Shown here piece by piece: positions 12,927 to 27,453 of a stretch of 64,000 bases of DNA (position 1 is its first letter; the number at the start of each line of letters is the position of its first letter). The stretch comes from Rachycentron canadum. Taxonomy: Eukaryota > Chordata > Actinopteri > Carangiformes > Rachycentridae. Both the position numbers and the translations under genes were made by a program. The stretch lies in the NCBI GenBank assembly GCA_038496675.1, contig CM076659.1, positions 17,789,897 to 17,853,896 of the forward strand, written 5' to 3'. Below the pieces are notes generated by a model. It ran no database searches. It was given only the letters and a program-made list of their open reading frames with translations, and was not told the origin of the DNA.

Positions 12927-13659
12927 ATGTACCATAAGAGGCATGATGGGCCTCAGAAGGAGATACCAGAAGCCACCATGAAGGTACACAAGATATTTCC
13001 ACTGGTTTAAGATACATTTTGTACCAATTCAGACTCAATTTAAAAAAAGATTTGTTCAAATCTTAAGCCATTATGCAGTTTGTCATGTGATGCAGTGATG
13101 AATCTGGTTTTGTGCCTCCGCCTTGTGGTGTCTTTGGGTACTACAACGCGATGGGATTTTTGAAAATATTTATAATTTGTTCTTAAATCCCTTTTTCCAG
13201 AGTTTTGCCAAGATGAAGCTGCCTCCTCACATCTTCACACGCTGGGGTGAAACGCAACCGAACCAGACTCTCGTCAGCAGAGACACAATACTGAGGCTGA
13301 AGGCCAACAGTCACTCCTCCAGTCAGGTTGGTTCACTGCAGGAAATATCCATCAGAACAGACGGTTTAACGTTTCCTGTTTTCACAATGCAAGAGAGAAC
13401 TAAAATTCGCCTTGTTTCCAGACCAGTTTTCTACCAAAACCAGAGTCAAATCAAATTAAATCAAACAGAACTGGAAGGAGAGGTGATTTCACTAAATGAA
13501 TGCATATAGGCATATAGACTTACAATGTGCTGGATCTCATCACTGTTGCTCAAATAACATTTCAAAACTGATATTTCTTGCAGGTCAGCTCATGCGGTCT
13601 GCAGCCCCCTGTAGCTATAGACGCACAGTATGGGCCTGACTTGGCATTAGATTATACAG
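12927..13659 (+). CDS. three candidate coding exons upstream of abch1, unrecognised
   Basis: Candidate exons are 12927-12983, 13201-13326 and 13584-13659, encoding 86 residues plus one base. Each intron is GT-AG with a pyrimidine-rich acceptor, and the phases agree. The last donor (phase 1) joins in phase to an acceptor at 13838 that leads straight into the abch1 first coding exon, adding 14 more residues before its Met. A stop codon lies directly upstream of the ATG at 12927. The peptide is hydrophilic, starts MYHKRHDGPQKE and includes KMKLPPHIFTRWGETQPN. I do not recognise a family, and it has no signal peptide or membrane segment. Either it is an N-terminal extension of abch1 (822 residues in total), a small separate gene read through into abch1, or mostly 5'UTR exons that happen to stay open. 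Confidence 0.4.
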
Positions 13660-13879
13660 GTGAACAAATCAGAAAAGCCACAATAAAATCCTACATGCCC
13701 ATAATTTCACTAAGTCGTCTGTCTGGAGAGAGAGATTTTAAAAACAGAGCAAAAGCCTTGTCTGACTTTGCTAAGGTCCCTCAGTGCATCCAGCCCACCC
13801 TCTCTCCCCTCCTCTCCCATCACTGTCTCCCCTCGCAGGGACCCATCCGGCTGTCGGGTCCGCCCTCCTCCCTGCTGCC

Positions 13880-16800
13880 ATGGCCTCAGAGGCTGCCGGT
13901 CGGGATGATGCGACGGCCGGACCTGTAGACTGTACCGAGATGGAGGAGCGGGTAAGACGCCGTTGGGCAGTTTGAGATGCTTTCCTTGCAGGGGATGTCC
14001 AGGGTTGAGTCTTTTCTGAGAGCAGCGGGCCTTTCCAGCCCCTGCATCTGACTGCTGCAGCAAGATGGAGAGAAACTCTGCAGGATGCACGCCGCCGCAG
14101 CAACAGCAACGAGTGTGCGTGATCCCAGTTTCATGGCACAGTGTTCAGGTGGAAATTTAAGAGTAGAGGGGAGGAACAGGAGTTTTGCCGTTTAAGCAGC
14201 AGGGCTGAAAGAGAGGAGAGAGGGAGCGCCGAGCACCGCGCCGCTGCTGCAGCGCTCACATCCTGTGATGTGAAAGGGAGAAGTGAAAGTGCAGCAGCTG
14301 GCCTGTCGGTGGATGTAGGCTACCGAGGCTCAGCTTATAAATAGCCCGCCGGTGGCCACCCTGTAACAGATTGTGCATCGGGCAACGCGTCGCGCTCGCG
14401 TCGTTTGCTGCTGGTTCGAGCGCCTGTCGAGCCCGTTTTCTTCCACTTGGCGGTGACGCAAGTTGGCAACAACTTGGCCGGCGAGGTAGGATTTCTTCCT
14501 GATCAGCAGAGCAGAGTATGAATGAAGAGAGAGACTTTGTTGGGCTGTTTGAGCTCATTATTAGAGGAAAGTGGCTGCAGGAGAATGCACAACGTGGTAT
14601 TTCCTCTTATTATTGGTTTTGCGCATTAAGAGCATGTCAATTGAAAACTCAAGTTAAAGACTCACTACATTATAGAGTAACAATTCTGTATCTGGATTAA
14701 ATCATCAAGCTCTTAAAATGCCAGAATGTCATCTGAAGTGTTGCTATGACACAAAACAGTTCAAAATCAGGCTTTTCTAGCAACATGCAGCCAAATATTG
14801 TTGGCTGCATGTTTTTGTGCAAGGATTAAAGAAAAACTATACATTTTTGGTCAATATTGCTGAGTTCTGAGTAGGTTGACCTGTTATGCGAAGAGGGGTG
14901 TGTGTGTGTTAGGTGGGTATTCTTCAGAGGAAAGCATCCGCTCTCCACCTGCCACTTGGTGAACTGAACCTGTTCTTCCACTTTGAATTTACTGAGATGT
15001 TTGTGTCAGCTGACGTTCACATGCTCTTAAACTGTTGTCTTCAGTCTGTGGAGACACTCATCAGCTGCTCCTCATCCTTTCCACTTTTTAACTTCTGCTT
15101 CTCTCACGGTGAGTTTTTGCTTGAATTGCTGTTTCATCCTCTGTCAAGTAGACATTTGCTGTCAGTGTGTTTACTTGTAGATAAGGCAACTATATCTTTT
15201 TCAAGCATTATCTTAGATGTCCCTTACAGATCTTATCTGGGTTATAAAATCAACTTGTCTTCTAAAAAAATCATCATACACTAACTACAGTGTAATGTAT
15301 ACAGAATGGAGGTGATTTCAGTTTTGGTGTATATTTTGCAGATGTAGGCTATGGTGCCAAAGGTGAGGCTAACCAAAAGCATCATATTATGCAATGCATT
15401 CTGCCTAATCTCCTCGCTAGAAAATGAAAGATGCTGGATTAAAGGAGGGAGTTAGTTAGAGACTGAGGGAAACCCGTGAAAGAAAGCTGTTATTAGAGAT
15501 TACTGGGCAAGGGATTGTTGTATGACCCACATACTTTGTCTACTGAACCTTGACAAGATGCACAGAGAGCACTAGGAATATCAACCTATGAGGGGGTTGT
15601 TTCTCTATGTTGTTGGACCAAAATTGAGATTTACCTCGGACTTTTGAGTTATAGGTTAAACTAGTTTCTCTGCCCATTTACATTCCTGAAAGAAAAAAAA
15701 GACTAATCTGGTCACCACCCTCAGTGGTTTGGAGGCTGACTTACTTACACAAATAGTTAGCATTTTCTTTCAGCTGTTTGCAGTCAAGCCTTTTTAAAAC
15801 ACCACCACTACTGGTGATGGAGCTACAAACATGTGCACAGGGATGAAACTCCCTGAGAAGTGAAATATTGTCAAAGAGTCAGTTTTTCCCAGCACCAAAT
15901 TCCTCAATGTCTTCTTCTGAAGAAATGTGCTTAAATATATTTAAATGTAATATATGTCGAGCAGTTATATTGTTTGCCTGGAATGAATGGAGGGATTTCA
16001 CCTGATGCATTGTGATACAATTTTTTGCAATACCATGCAATATGATATAACATGATGTGATATGACAGAATGTTATATCAGAGTTTAATTTTTCTGGTTT
16101 TATTTATGTTATGTTATATTGTTTAAGAGGTTGTTCATTTTATATGTGTGGTTACTTGTCCCTGTGCAGGATTGCAAAATACGTTTCCTTCTCTCAAATT
16201 CCTTGTATGCGTGAACATACTTGGCCCTTTAAGCCGATTCAGGCCATTGAAGCTGGTTCATCATGGGCATTTGTGAGGCAACTGTGTTTGTGATTTGATG
16301 TCTGGTAAAAACAGGAGTCAAATGCAAAGTGGAGTCTGGAGAATTTTGGCTCTTCTTGTCATTGATGTTTTAGTAATGACAATTACAAATCCACTTCAAT
16401 GGCTGAAACAAACTGCAGTAAGTTAAAAAATGCATTTCAGTCATTTCAGTGTAGTGAACTTCTCTGTTCAGCGCCATAAAGCCACACCACAAAGCAGAAG
16501 TTGAGAAGGTGCAGCAACATTAAATCATTGACTTTTTTGTCAAGTTGACAACTTTATGGAAGATGGAAGATATGTCTTAAACAGCATCAGGTCTCAAAAG
16601 CAGCTCAACAGACCAGGGCCCCTGCTGAAGAGGAGGTTATCTGACAGTGAAGAAAAGAAAAAGCCTACTTATAGAGACAGACAGTGTGACACTGAGGCTA
16701 TGACATTTGTCTCAAACTTTCATAATGTATGTGCACATGTGATGGCAAGTATGCATATAGTAAATAACAGAGGATGCATCATCTAATGAGTTGTTGTGTC

Positions 16801-19800
16801 TTGTATAATGATATGATTGAGTGTTTTTTTCTTGTGTCACCTTTGCTCAATGCTGATGGTGAAATTTAAAACGACAGCCATGAATATTGTTTTTGATGTT
16901 TAACAGTTTCTTCTCTCTTCCAGCTGAAGGAGGAGAATATGAAGGCTGATTTGGAGGCTTCTCTGCCTGCTGGACAGGAGTTTGCGATCCGCTGCCGAGA
17001 TGTGTGCCGCTCCTACGGCAAACTGAAGGTCCTCAGCAACCTCAACTTGACTGTACCACAAGGCCACATGTGAGTGGAGCCTATACTGTCGCAAATGTGT
17101 CAACATGGATTTGATTTCAGCCTCTTTTCCTTAATTGATGACACTTCTAACTATTTGTTATTTGTCTGTTTGTTTTCCTGTGTGATTTAAACTATGTTGA
17201 CAGATACTGCAAAGTATTTTAAAGGGTCCCACCTCCACTTTACTTCACTTGTAGCTCTTAAAGGCGCAAGCAATGGACTTGGACAAGTCAGTAGATATGA
17301 TCTGGATATACAAATGAGGCTCACATTCTTAGGTTAGGTGTCCAGGACTTGATTGGAACCAGTCTGCTCTATCCTTGTCCTTTGTCATGTATCTGCTGAC
17401 TGATCTGTTGTGAAGATCTCAGTGTCCTTCAAGACTGTCAGGTTTACCTTCTATGACTTTACTTTGTTTTCCTCCTTAAAGCTCAAACAGGAAAATTCAG
17501 TCCACCTAAAGGGCAGTGAGCGGGTCTTTTCAGTCGTTACCTGACCCAGTTGCAAATATATATCTGTAATCTCAATGGAAGTCATGTTTTCTACTTTGTA
17601 CTCCAGCTCTATGCTCCTAGACGAACTTAAATTCATAATGCTTTTGTTTTTTACGTAGTTATCTGTCATCTGTCTTTTTCTTCACATGAGCTCCATTAGA
17701 GAGGATTTATGTGAGTTAACAATTGACAGGATTACTTTTCTCACACATACCTGCATTCCTGCGGTGACAAAGGAAATGAGAAAAATTAGGAGAAACAGAA
17801 GCCTTGAGTCGGAAATAGTTTTTGCAAAATGTTTCTTTCCTGCACTATTCACTGCTGAGTGCTCACAAACCACAGAGAAATTACATTTGAACAAGGTTTA
17901 CTTGTACTTTTAACAGGTCAGAAATGGGTGACGAAGTTGATAGATATAGCGTTACACACTGAATCCGTGCAAAGGTACAAAGAGCATGTTGCATGTGATT
18001 TGCTTTTTTTCGTTTAGTTTAATACACACTTTTACCACCTAGGACCATTACTGACAGACTTCTGCCACAATTGAGCAGGAGAATCTGTTTTAAAGGAAAA
18101 GAAAAGAAAAGAAAAGAAAAGGCAATTTAATAGTTGTACAAAAAAATAGAAAAACAAACTGCCTCCATTTTGACAAGAGGGAATTTATCATGGAAGCAAT
18201 ACAGCACAATTGTCAGGGGACTATTTCAAAGAACAGACATTTTTTTAATAATGCACTTATTCTCTGTCTTTCTGAGAGTTAAGACATTCAATACCACTTT
18301 ACACACGCTAGAGAGGTGGAGCTGTAGGCAGTTAGCTTAGCTTAGCATAAAAACCATTGATAACTACTTGGTGAGCAAATTGTGGGACCTGGAGATTTGC
18401 TGGTTTTCAAGAAATAAAGTTTGTTTAGCCCCACAGAAATACAATCTTAATGTTAATATGTTAAGGATGTGCTGATTGGCAGATTTCTTAACTGTTAACT
18501 CTTAACTGTTTCTGACCTCCCAATGGCTCTAAATATTAATGTAGTATAAATATTCACTCTCCTTTTATCCCTGTTTTTGTCTTCATCAACACCTGATGAA
18601 ACGTCTGGCTTTTTATCTGCTATATGCTCCGTACACCAGCCAGCTGCTAACAGAGTCTGTCTGCTGAGCAGGTAGCTCACTGGGAAGTTCACAGTTGTAA
18701 GGAAAGATAATGAGAGTAGGTGGAAAATGTTTATTTTTCCAACAGATTTTCATTAATGTAGCACATCATGGTTTATTGTAAGCTGGTTTGTTTAGTTCGA
18801 CAGTAACTCACACATTCATATTGTAGCAGTGTGCAATCATTGTTGGGTTTTATCTAATAGTCATCTTGTCATCTTTACTATAGATGTTTACATAGATGTA
18901 ATCTATTTCTGCTGCTCCCTCTCAAGTGCTTTGTTCACTATTCACTATCACAATTTCACTATCACCCACTTAATGACTGAAGAGTGTGTGACAGTGTTAT
19001 TTACCAGAGGGAACATCCAACAACCACTGTATCAGAAACATGACTATATTTAAATGCTCACACTCTGTATTTCTACAAAAACACAAATGAATTGTCATCA
19101 CTTTGCTTAATATAGAGTTGAGGTTTACCTTAAACACATTTTGTGTTGCAGTTATGGTCTTTTAGGCCCCAGCGGCTGCGGGAAGACCACACTGCTGAAA
19201 TGCATCGTGGGAACTCTGAAAATCTCGCGGGGTCACATCACTGTGTTGGGGAAGCCACCTGCCTTTCCAGGTCACGATGTGCCAGGAAGGATGGTGGGAT
19301 ACATGCCACAGGTAAACAACATCGTAAAGGCACGTGTACTTGTGTATTATCTACATACAAACCATGTAATCATGAAACATTTTGTCTCTCATTAGTATAA
19401 ATTAACCCTCAATACTCATGTGCACAAAGGTCCTTGAAATAAACAAATTCATGCAAATTCAAGGACTTTAACATGAAAGGGGTCATTGTTCTTTTAAACA
19501 GGCTTCCTATTGCCCTTATTCTTAGTTGTATACTCTGTCAAAAAGATTTCTTTCTCTGTTTTTAAGCTGATCTTAAATTTAGTTCATGTTTAAGAAGAGC
19601 TCTCAAATGCTCTTCAATTTTTCTTTATTTAAAACCTTCACATTCCCAGTCCAATTCCCCACAGGTCCATGTTAGCGCCACATCCAGTTACTCAGTCACT
19701 CAGCTCCACACACCTCTCTTTGTCTGACCAGCATGTGTGCTTTGTAACAACATTTTTCACCTCCAGCATTCAGATCAGTGGACCAGCAGATAAATGAAGT

Positions 19801-22800
19801 GCCTTGCTTGAGGGCTTCTTTAATTCTACCCTTTGTTACAGTCAGTGAACTGCACCTGAGTGTGTCTCATTACTGTCAGAAAGGATATCTGACAAGGCTG
19901 ATAACACATGGTATGTGTTCCCCTGTGTGTAACCCTGGGCATCATATTCATCTCTGTAGGAAATGGCCTGTGACCCAGAAAGAAGGAAATGTGACTCCTT
20001 ATCTGTTCGCCAGTTTGCAACTGTTGTGCCACTTTGGTGAACTTGATGTGTGTTTGCATCTGATGTCTCAATGCTTAACAAGCCATTGACTTGTAACGCA
20101 ACCACCAACAGAGATGCAAGGAGTTTATAATACATCATGTTCATTATTTGTTACAGAAAAAAATGTGTATGTAAATATGTCATTTAAACACACAATCCTT
20201 CAATATTGAATATTAATCCAGACTAATTGTTTTAGTTGTGGAAGTGCAAAGTTAAAGGTGTCTGTATAAATGCTCTTGTGTTGATGTAGATCTGTGTAAC
20301 TTACAGCCAAGCAAAAGCAGATACTACTGTAGTTAATTCACTGCCTTTTTTGTTGGTTGAAATATTGTAGTTGTATTTGTGATGAGCTGTGCTGTGCTCA
20401 AAAGAAAATGTTGTTATTGTGAGTTTTTGCGATGGGCCACTGTTGTGGGTTATTCTAACGATTTAGTGATGATTTATTAGATATCAATGTATCACGGAAA
20501 AATAACAAAACACTTCGATTGGTAGTAAACTTTGCAATGTGTTCAAGTATCTCTGAGTAATTTTTAGTTGAGATTCAAACACAAATGCATACAGAGGTAA
20601 AATGGAGCTTCTGATTAGTGGACGGCCCGCTCTACCTCCTCAGCCTTAAAGAAGGCAAATGTAAAAAAGTATCTCAGCTATTATTTTGGTATTAGTAACA
20701 ATGGTAGGTATTGTGTTGACACAAGTATGGAGAGAGATGTCTCATGATTGTTGGGATCACAAGTTAGACATGTAGCGGTCAGGTAAGGAAGTATATTTGT
20801 GGGGTAAGGGCAGGCACATGATGGAGTTTTGTGAGGGGACTGAAAAGCTGCAGTAAAAAGCACTAATTCTCCTTATTAATACATCTGACACCTTTTTGAA
20901 ACACGGTTTCCTTTGGGTTTCACAGGAGCTGGCATTGTACAACGAGTTCACCATCAGCGACACCCTGACCTTCTTTGGCAGAATTCACGGCCTGACATCG
21001 AAGGAAACCCAGGCACGCATGAACTTCCTCATCGACTTCCTGGATCTACCTCAGAAGCACAGCTTGGTCCGAAACCTCAGGTCAGCCCTCATTTGGTCAG
21101 ACAGACAGGAAGAGTGAATTTAGACATGAACATAACACACTGAAGCAGCCACTCACCTGACATTTACTAGTTTTGTATAACTGTGACTTGTGTCATGGTG
21201 CAGATTTTCTCTGGGTGAACATCAACAATCAACTGGGCATCAGCGTTGTTAGATTTTTAGCAACCACTGAGCTAATGTGCGATAATGCAATGTGATTCCA
21301 GTATAGTTACTCTGCTACAATGAGGTCACTTAATTGAAAAACCTAGAGCAGACTGATAAAACATTTGACTTTGTGTAGTATAACACAGACAGGGATGAGA
21401 CTCAAAGAGCCAATTTATGAAGTGAGGTAAATGTGTTTTTGCAGCTGTCTGCAGATGCCCCTGGACTATGACTAAATTACAATAACTGAATGCACACGCA
21501 CACACACAGAGACAAACATAATAACCTCTCTCCTCCACAGGTTGTAAATCCAGAACCCATAAATTAATATGACTTTTTCTGATAAGGAGACAAGCGAGAG
21601 TCCGATAAAGAGACATCTTCCCCTTTACTATAATATCAGCTTTGCTGTATATTCTTATCTTGGATGGAAGTTATGTCATTTCTATTTAGGAGAGGGTTAT
21701 TATGCCCATATAAAATGTGTATATACTGCATTACTATGATACTTGGGGTTTTTTTACTGGTTGTATTATACCTCAATAACATTGATATGTCCTGTTGTTC
21801 TGGGAAAAATGTTTGGTTTCGTCTGCTTTTTTTTTTTAATTATGCAAACCCAAAACCATGGATACAGTAACTGAAAGTGATCTCCTCCAAGTCTTTTAAT
21901 AACATTATATTAACAAATTATAAGAACAGAGTTTTATAAAGCTGACACAGAGTGAATGTTTTACTTTACATTTGATTAATAATTACATAATCTTATACAC
22001 ATAAGATATTTACATTTCACATTATATACTTGAGCATCAAAGTAAAGAGCTTCGTGTAAAAATAGCAGGATTTCATTTTCCTCAGCACTGTCATCCAGCC
22101 TCCTTTGTAGTGCAGTTTGCACTATTCAACATTGTCACGTTGAACAAATGGTCCTTTCTCCAGAGGCCTGTTGATCACCTCTCTGTCAACTTCCTCCTGC
22201 TGAGTTTTTTGCCAACTGGCAGCTACCAAAACTTTCCATGCAGATTATCAGCTTTACACATTTGCATAGGACAAAAAAAAACTTGTTTTCAAGCCTTAAA
22301 AGGAAACAATCAAGCAAAGCATATTAAAAATAGAGTACTTGGCTTTTAACCAAATATTTCTGCTGGATCTCTGCTTTGACCATTTAGTTATTTTTGAAAA
22401 TGTGACTTTATTCTTCATGCCACTTGATGGAAAACAGACTAAGTTGTTGCAACCTCCTAGGCATCATAGAAAGTGATGGTTTACCTTGTATATTCTGCAG
22501 TTATTAGAGGAAAAGCAATGAGCTCTTGTTACAGATCATGATTCACATCCCTGATTCATTACAAAGACCCTTCTGTTCCTAGTGAGGCCCCTCAAACCAG
22601 TTCCCATTAGCAGTTCATGTAATATTTATGTCATATGTGGTGTACCAGCCTGTCATATTACTGAGCTGCAACATGTGTATAAAACAGAAAATGAGTTTAT
22701 TATATGTTTTATTTCAGGTTTTTGCATGTTGGCATTATGATAAGGATCAGTTGTGTTGTGACAGACAGGATGTTGAAACTGTTTACTACTCACAAAGTGA

Positions 22801-25800
22801 AAAAATGTCTGGTATGAATAAACATGGCACATGCACTCATCACCAACCAGCTGATTTAGTTTCTTTAGACAATGTCAACAAAGTAAGATCAAACTTTCAA
22901 AACACCTTTCTCCCAACATACCTCCCTCAGCTCTTGTTATTTGCCTCTGTGTTGTCAGGCAGGTTTGTCTTGCAGGTTTTGTCTCTGCTACCACCTCCCT
23001 CAGGAGTGAGTGGCATGCATAGAGTGGAGGTGGATTATCGGTTACACAACAATTAAGAATGTGGTGGAGAAGTCATCTCAGTCGACCTTTGACTGTTTTT
23101 GTTTTCATGCTTACTTTGTGTGTGTTTGTTACAGTGGGGGTCAGAGGCGCAGGGTGTCTCTCGGAGCAGCTCTGCTCCAGAATCCAGAGCTGCTCATCCT
23201 GGATGAGCCGACGGTCGGAGTGGACCCTGTGCTCAGGGCCAAGTATGTACTGTAACACACACACACCGCACCACATCACAAAAAGATACAACGACCAAAA
23301 CCCCAGATAAAATATTTTATATCACAATACTGATGATATCAATATGTCAGTCATATCAAGAATTCAGTTTTTACACGAATTTCTCTTCAGACAGGTAAAA
23401 TAAAGCGATTGCCATGTAAGGACATTTTATGCTGACATTTAATCCTTTATCATGGCAGAAATACTATTTACATAGATGTGATCTGTGATCTTGTGATATT
23501 TAATTTTAGCTATATTTGTGGGGTAACGCTTTAATTCTCATATTTAGGATTTATTAGCCATTTATAAACAGGAATAATTTACACTGTAATGTAGTTGTAA
23601 TCAGATATGAGGCCAGTTTAAGTGTTTATCATTGTACAATATAATTCCTTCTTTAAAAACATATTTTACACTGCTGTCATTCACTGACTGTTTATTCATC
23701 AGTTTCTACAACAGTGTGCTCAGAAGGTGTTATGGTACTTACACTTTATATCTGCTTCCAACTACATTAGTGTTATAAACCATTTGTTAAATCATTGCAC
23801 CAGCTCTGACACCTTCTGTATCCATCTAAATTCTGCATGTCATCAAGTCCGAAACACAAATGTTTTAATATTACAACTTGACAGCTGGGAAATGATTTGT
23901 ACAGACAAACTATATATACAGATTTGTGCATGTTAGAAACCTTTTTTGAAAGCATACAGCGCATACTCATGAGTGTGTTGCTCCAATCTCATTGTGTAAT
24001 CGCACCACAAAGGCTCATCAGATCAGACGGTTGGCAGGCAAAAAGCAGCTGGCGAAGACGTGAGCTTTTTCAGACTGAGATTTTAGGAAAACTCTTATTA
24101 GCGAGTGGGTCAAGTGTTATGTAATTTGTTTGGTTTTCTTCTGCCTCCTGTCTAGGATCTGGCAGCATCTGGTGGAGATTGTGAAGACGGGGAAGGTCTC
24201 CGTCATTATTACCACACACTACATAGAAGAGGCCAGGCAAGCCAATGTGGTGAGATAATTCATACACGCATGGAGACACACATACACAGAACCCACAGCC
24301 ATGCACATATACACACAAGATAAATTAAGCATAAATTCACGTACACACTCAGAACCATTCATAAATACAGCAGGATGATCAATAGCACTGCCTCCACACT
24401 GGTCCTCAAACACAAAGAGTCCATTGATATTAATTCTGTGCCACTGTGTTAGATTGCTTTGACAGCTTTGACAGGAGGGACAAAAGCTCAAACTGAGTGA
24501 GAAAACCTCCTGTAGAGTATGTGTAGAATCACTCTGGATGACATTTCTCTTCATTCATTCCCACATACACCATCCTGCAGCTGTAAATATTCATCCTGTA
24601 CCAAATGTGTATCAATCCCCTCCTGGAAATAGTCCCCAACAGACACACAGATGTGTCTTTGGTCTTGAAAAATATAAAATAATACCAGCCTTATCTAGTG
24701 GATACAGTTTGCTTTATAAAGTTTTGTTTGATTTATGCGGATATGGTCCAGTCTTATTGTACGCTGAAAAGCATCACACTGAATTGCTAGAAAAGTAATT
24801 ACCTCAACATAGAATAAGTTTATTGCTTATGGTGACTTTATTTTTATGACCTGATCTTGCAATTGGCTAAATGATTTTTCTGGATATTGGACCTTGAAAA
24901 ACTTTGCATAGTTTGAATCTTATTCAGCCAACAAACAAATAGAGAGAAAAACAGAGATAAAAGGAAGTAAGGCAGATACACTTTTAGGAATAAAGTCACC
25001 AGAGACCCATTTTCTGGTTTCGTTAGTGGACATACAGCCACATATTTCAGTCACAATCGTGTGAAAATATCACAGACAGCTGGAAGCTTTGTGGTAAATG
25101 ATCACACTCAACAGCAGGACCATAGTAAGACTATAGTCCTACATATTTACAGTACATTTAACACCTGAGTCACCTTCACTCTTGGTCAAACTAATGCTTG
25201 GCTCAGCATAAACCCAGTCATCCCACAAGTTTATTCACTGCTTCACCAGTAATCCTCTTTGTATATAAATCTATAAAACTGTGAGCTTAACACTTAGAAG
25301 ATTGTACTATAGATTAGGCTGCAACAAGCCACAAAAGTTTTCCTTCCTGTTTCACAGTGTAGGTCATCTTTTGTAGTTGGGAGAAAGCTAACTAATTAGC
25401 ATGTTGTGACTTGTTTGGTTAATCTGCACAAAAAAGACAAATTGTCAAGAACCAGACTTTATTTTATCTGAACACACTGGTTAGTCGTCATCCTAACAGC
25501 TTTTACACTGTAAAAGAAATTAAAATCAAAAGTGAAATGGTCTCAGGATATTATCAACCAGTGACATTTTCTCTAAACTCAAATCTATGGAAACATGACC
25601 ATGACTGATTTAAAAAAAATTATTATTATTATTATCAGATGTACCAAAATGACTCTTTAAAGTATGTTTGTAATACATTCAACGAAGCATGAAAACAGAT
25701 TTAACGGATAATGGTTTGTGTGTCACATACACACAAGAGCTACATCTAAAGGTTGATACATTTGATACTAGAGATTTTACTGCAGATGGTGACCAACTCT

Positions 25801-27414
25801 GCACATTTGCTGGATTGTTAAAAAATGTTTTTGTAAAGTAACATTAAGGCCTAACAATATACTGTCTCGTGCACCATTCATGAATATTTTGTCCCATGAT
25901 GGTTTTAAATGCTGTTTAAGAACCTTTCCCTGCTAAGAATTAGGGAGACTAAAAGCTTCTTTTGTCACAGTCTGATGTAAAGACAAAATTGGTGAATGCA
26001 GGAGGAAAAAAATGTATCTGTATCACTCTTTAAATAATCCCATGTGAATGTGTTCATCTGTCTGTGTGGATTTTAGTTCAAAAACAGTTAATCGGCTTGT
26101 TAGTAAAAGCATTTGTGTGTGTGTGTGTGTGTGGTGTCATATTCAAACTGAAACTCAGACTGCATAACTCAAGCTTGTTCTCAAGCTGCACAAAACAAGG
26201 TCCAAGGTCATTGTGGCCCCTCACTGATGCAGCGACATGTAAATATGGAGCCAGGAATTCTCCACTGAAACCAGTCTGACCGCTCAGCGAGCTCAGCAAT
26301 GTCTCTATCCATGGTTAAATGATAGGTGGGTGGAGACAGATTGCAGCGACTGAGGGAGAATGATGTGGATTTGTGATTTATTTCTGCCTTTGTGACTAAT
26401 ACACTCTGACAGAACTGTGTCAGAAATGCATCACGCCACTGCAAAGGCATAAGCAGGTAATACATGAGGTACAATATGACTGATCACATAGCAACTGCAA
26501 ACTTTGTTTAAGGCTTGTGTGACCCACCAAAGAGATTGATGGGATGAGTTTGCCACTGATTATAAAAACCAGAAAACTATTCTGTAACTAGCTGATTGTC
26601 TATGTCTGGAAAGTCCTGCAAACCATTCTCGACATGTTCTCAGTTAATTAGAGCTGACGCAACTAATCTATTAATCGATTCGTTCACTGACAGAAAATTA
26701 ATTACATTATTATTCTGGCACAAACATTCATTTGTTCAAGCATCATGACCGTTTGAATCAGCTGCTTTTATTTTCTTATTTTTAAGTAAGGGGTTTGAAC
26801 TGTTTGTCATACATCAGGATCAGAATAACATCAAATTAACATCAAGATAACACTTTCTGGCACTGCTGCAAATTATGGAAACAATTACTGGAATCAGCCT
26901 TAAAATTGATATTTAATTGACATTTATTAGTTGTTGCCCATTGACACAATGCAACAGAGGTTCAATGCACTTGAAAATAAGAGCTTTGTTATTACCTGTA
27001 ATAATTTGTCATCTTGAAAGGAAAACATTCCCAAAACAATTCATTTATTCCACAATTTTTACCACTGGAGAAATTTAACCAATTTGTTGCTATGGAAAAT
27101 GTGAATAAAGACAAAAACATCTCTTATAAACAAACTGTTTTCTTTTTTTCTCTGGTTTCTAGGTTGGTCTCATGCGGAACGGCCATCTGCTGGCTGAAGG
27201 TCCTCCAGATGCAGTCATGAAGCAGCACAGTGCAACAGTGAGTTTGAACCCACTGTGTGGACACCCAGGGGCGCCAGTTATCAAGGCTGGGAGTTCATTG
27301 TATCGCAAAGAAATAGTTTTAAGTTGCAATATGAACTGAACATCAAATGAAATGACTCCAAACTGCACTTTTGGGAAGATTATTGTGAATTTGAAAATCA
27401 TTTGGGGATGAGAC

Positions 27415-27453
<39 letters not shown>

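Larger units (their letters stand above)
13952..16923 (+). other. abch1 intron 1 (3.0 kb)
   Basis: Donor GTAAGA follows 13951, and acceptor CAG at 16921-16923. The first 550 bases are CpG-rich and contain the TATA promoter and leader at 14336-14485. A 13-bp perfect hairpin is at 14782-14813. The rest shows no supported feature; open frames at 14913-15284 and 16556-16786 lack splice or homology support. Confidence 0.8.
17070..19151 (+). other. abch1 intron 2, with repeat fragments
   Basis: A 2.1-kb intron holding a (GAAAA)n microsatellite (18096-18121) and a repeat fragment with TTAGCTTAGCTTAGCATAAA near 18330-18360. Introns 3-6 (19312-20925, 21081-23134, 23243-24155, 24250-27162) are likewise non-coding. 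Intron 6 carries repeat fragments and a (TG)10 tract. Confidence 0.8.

Noticed and set aside
13710..14134. Several minus-strand open frames opposite abch1 exon 1
   Set aside because: They are open because the region is CpG-rich and lacks AT-rich stops. They overlap the spliced plus-strand exon and show no family motif.
22628..23056. 142-residue open frame in abch1 intron 4
   Set aside because: It ends just before the real signature-motif exon (23135), is in no phase with it and lacks splice signals.
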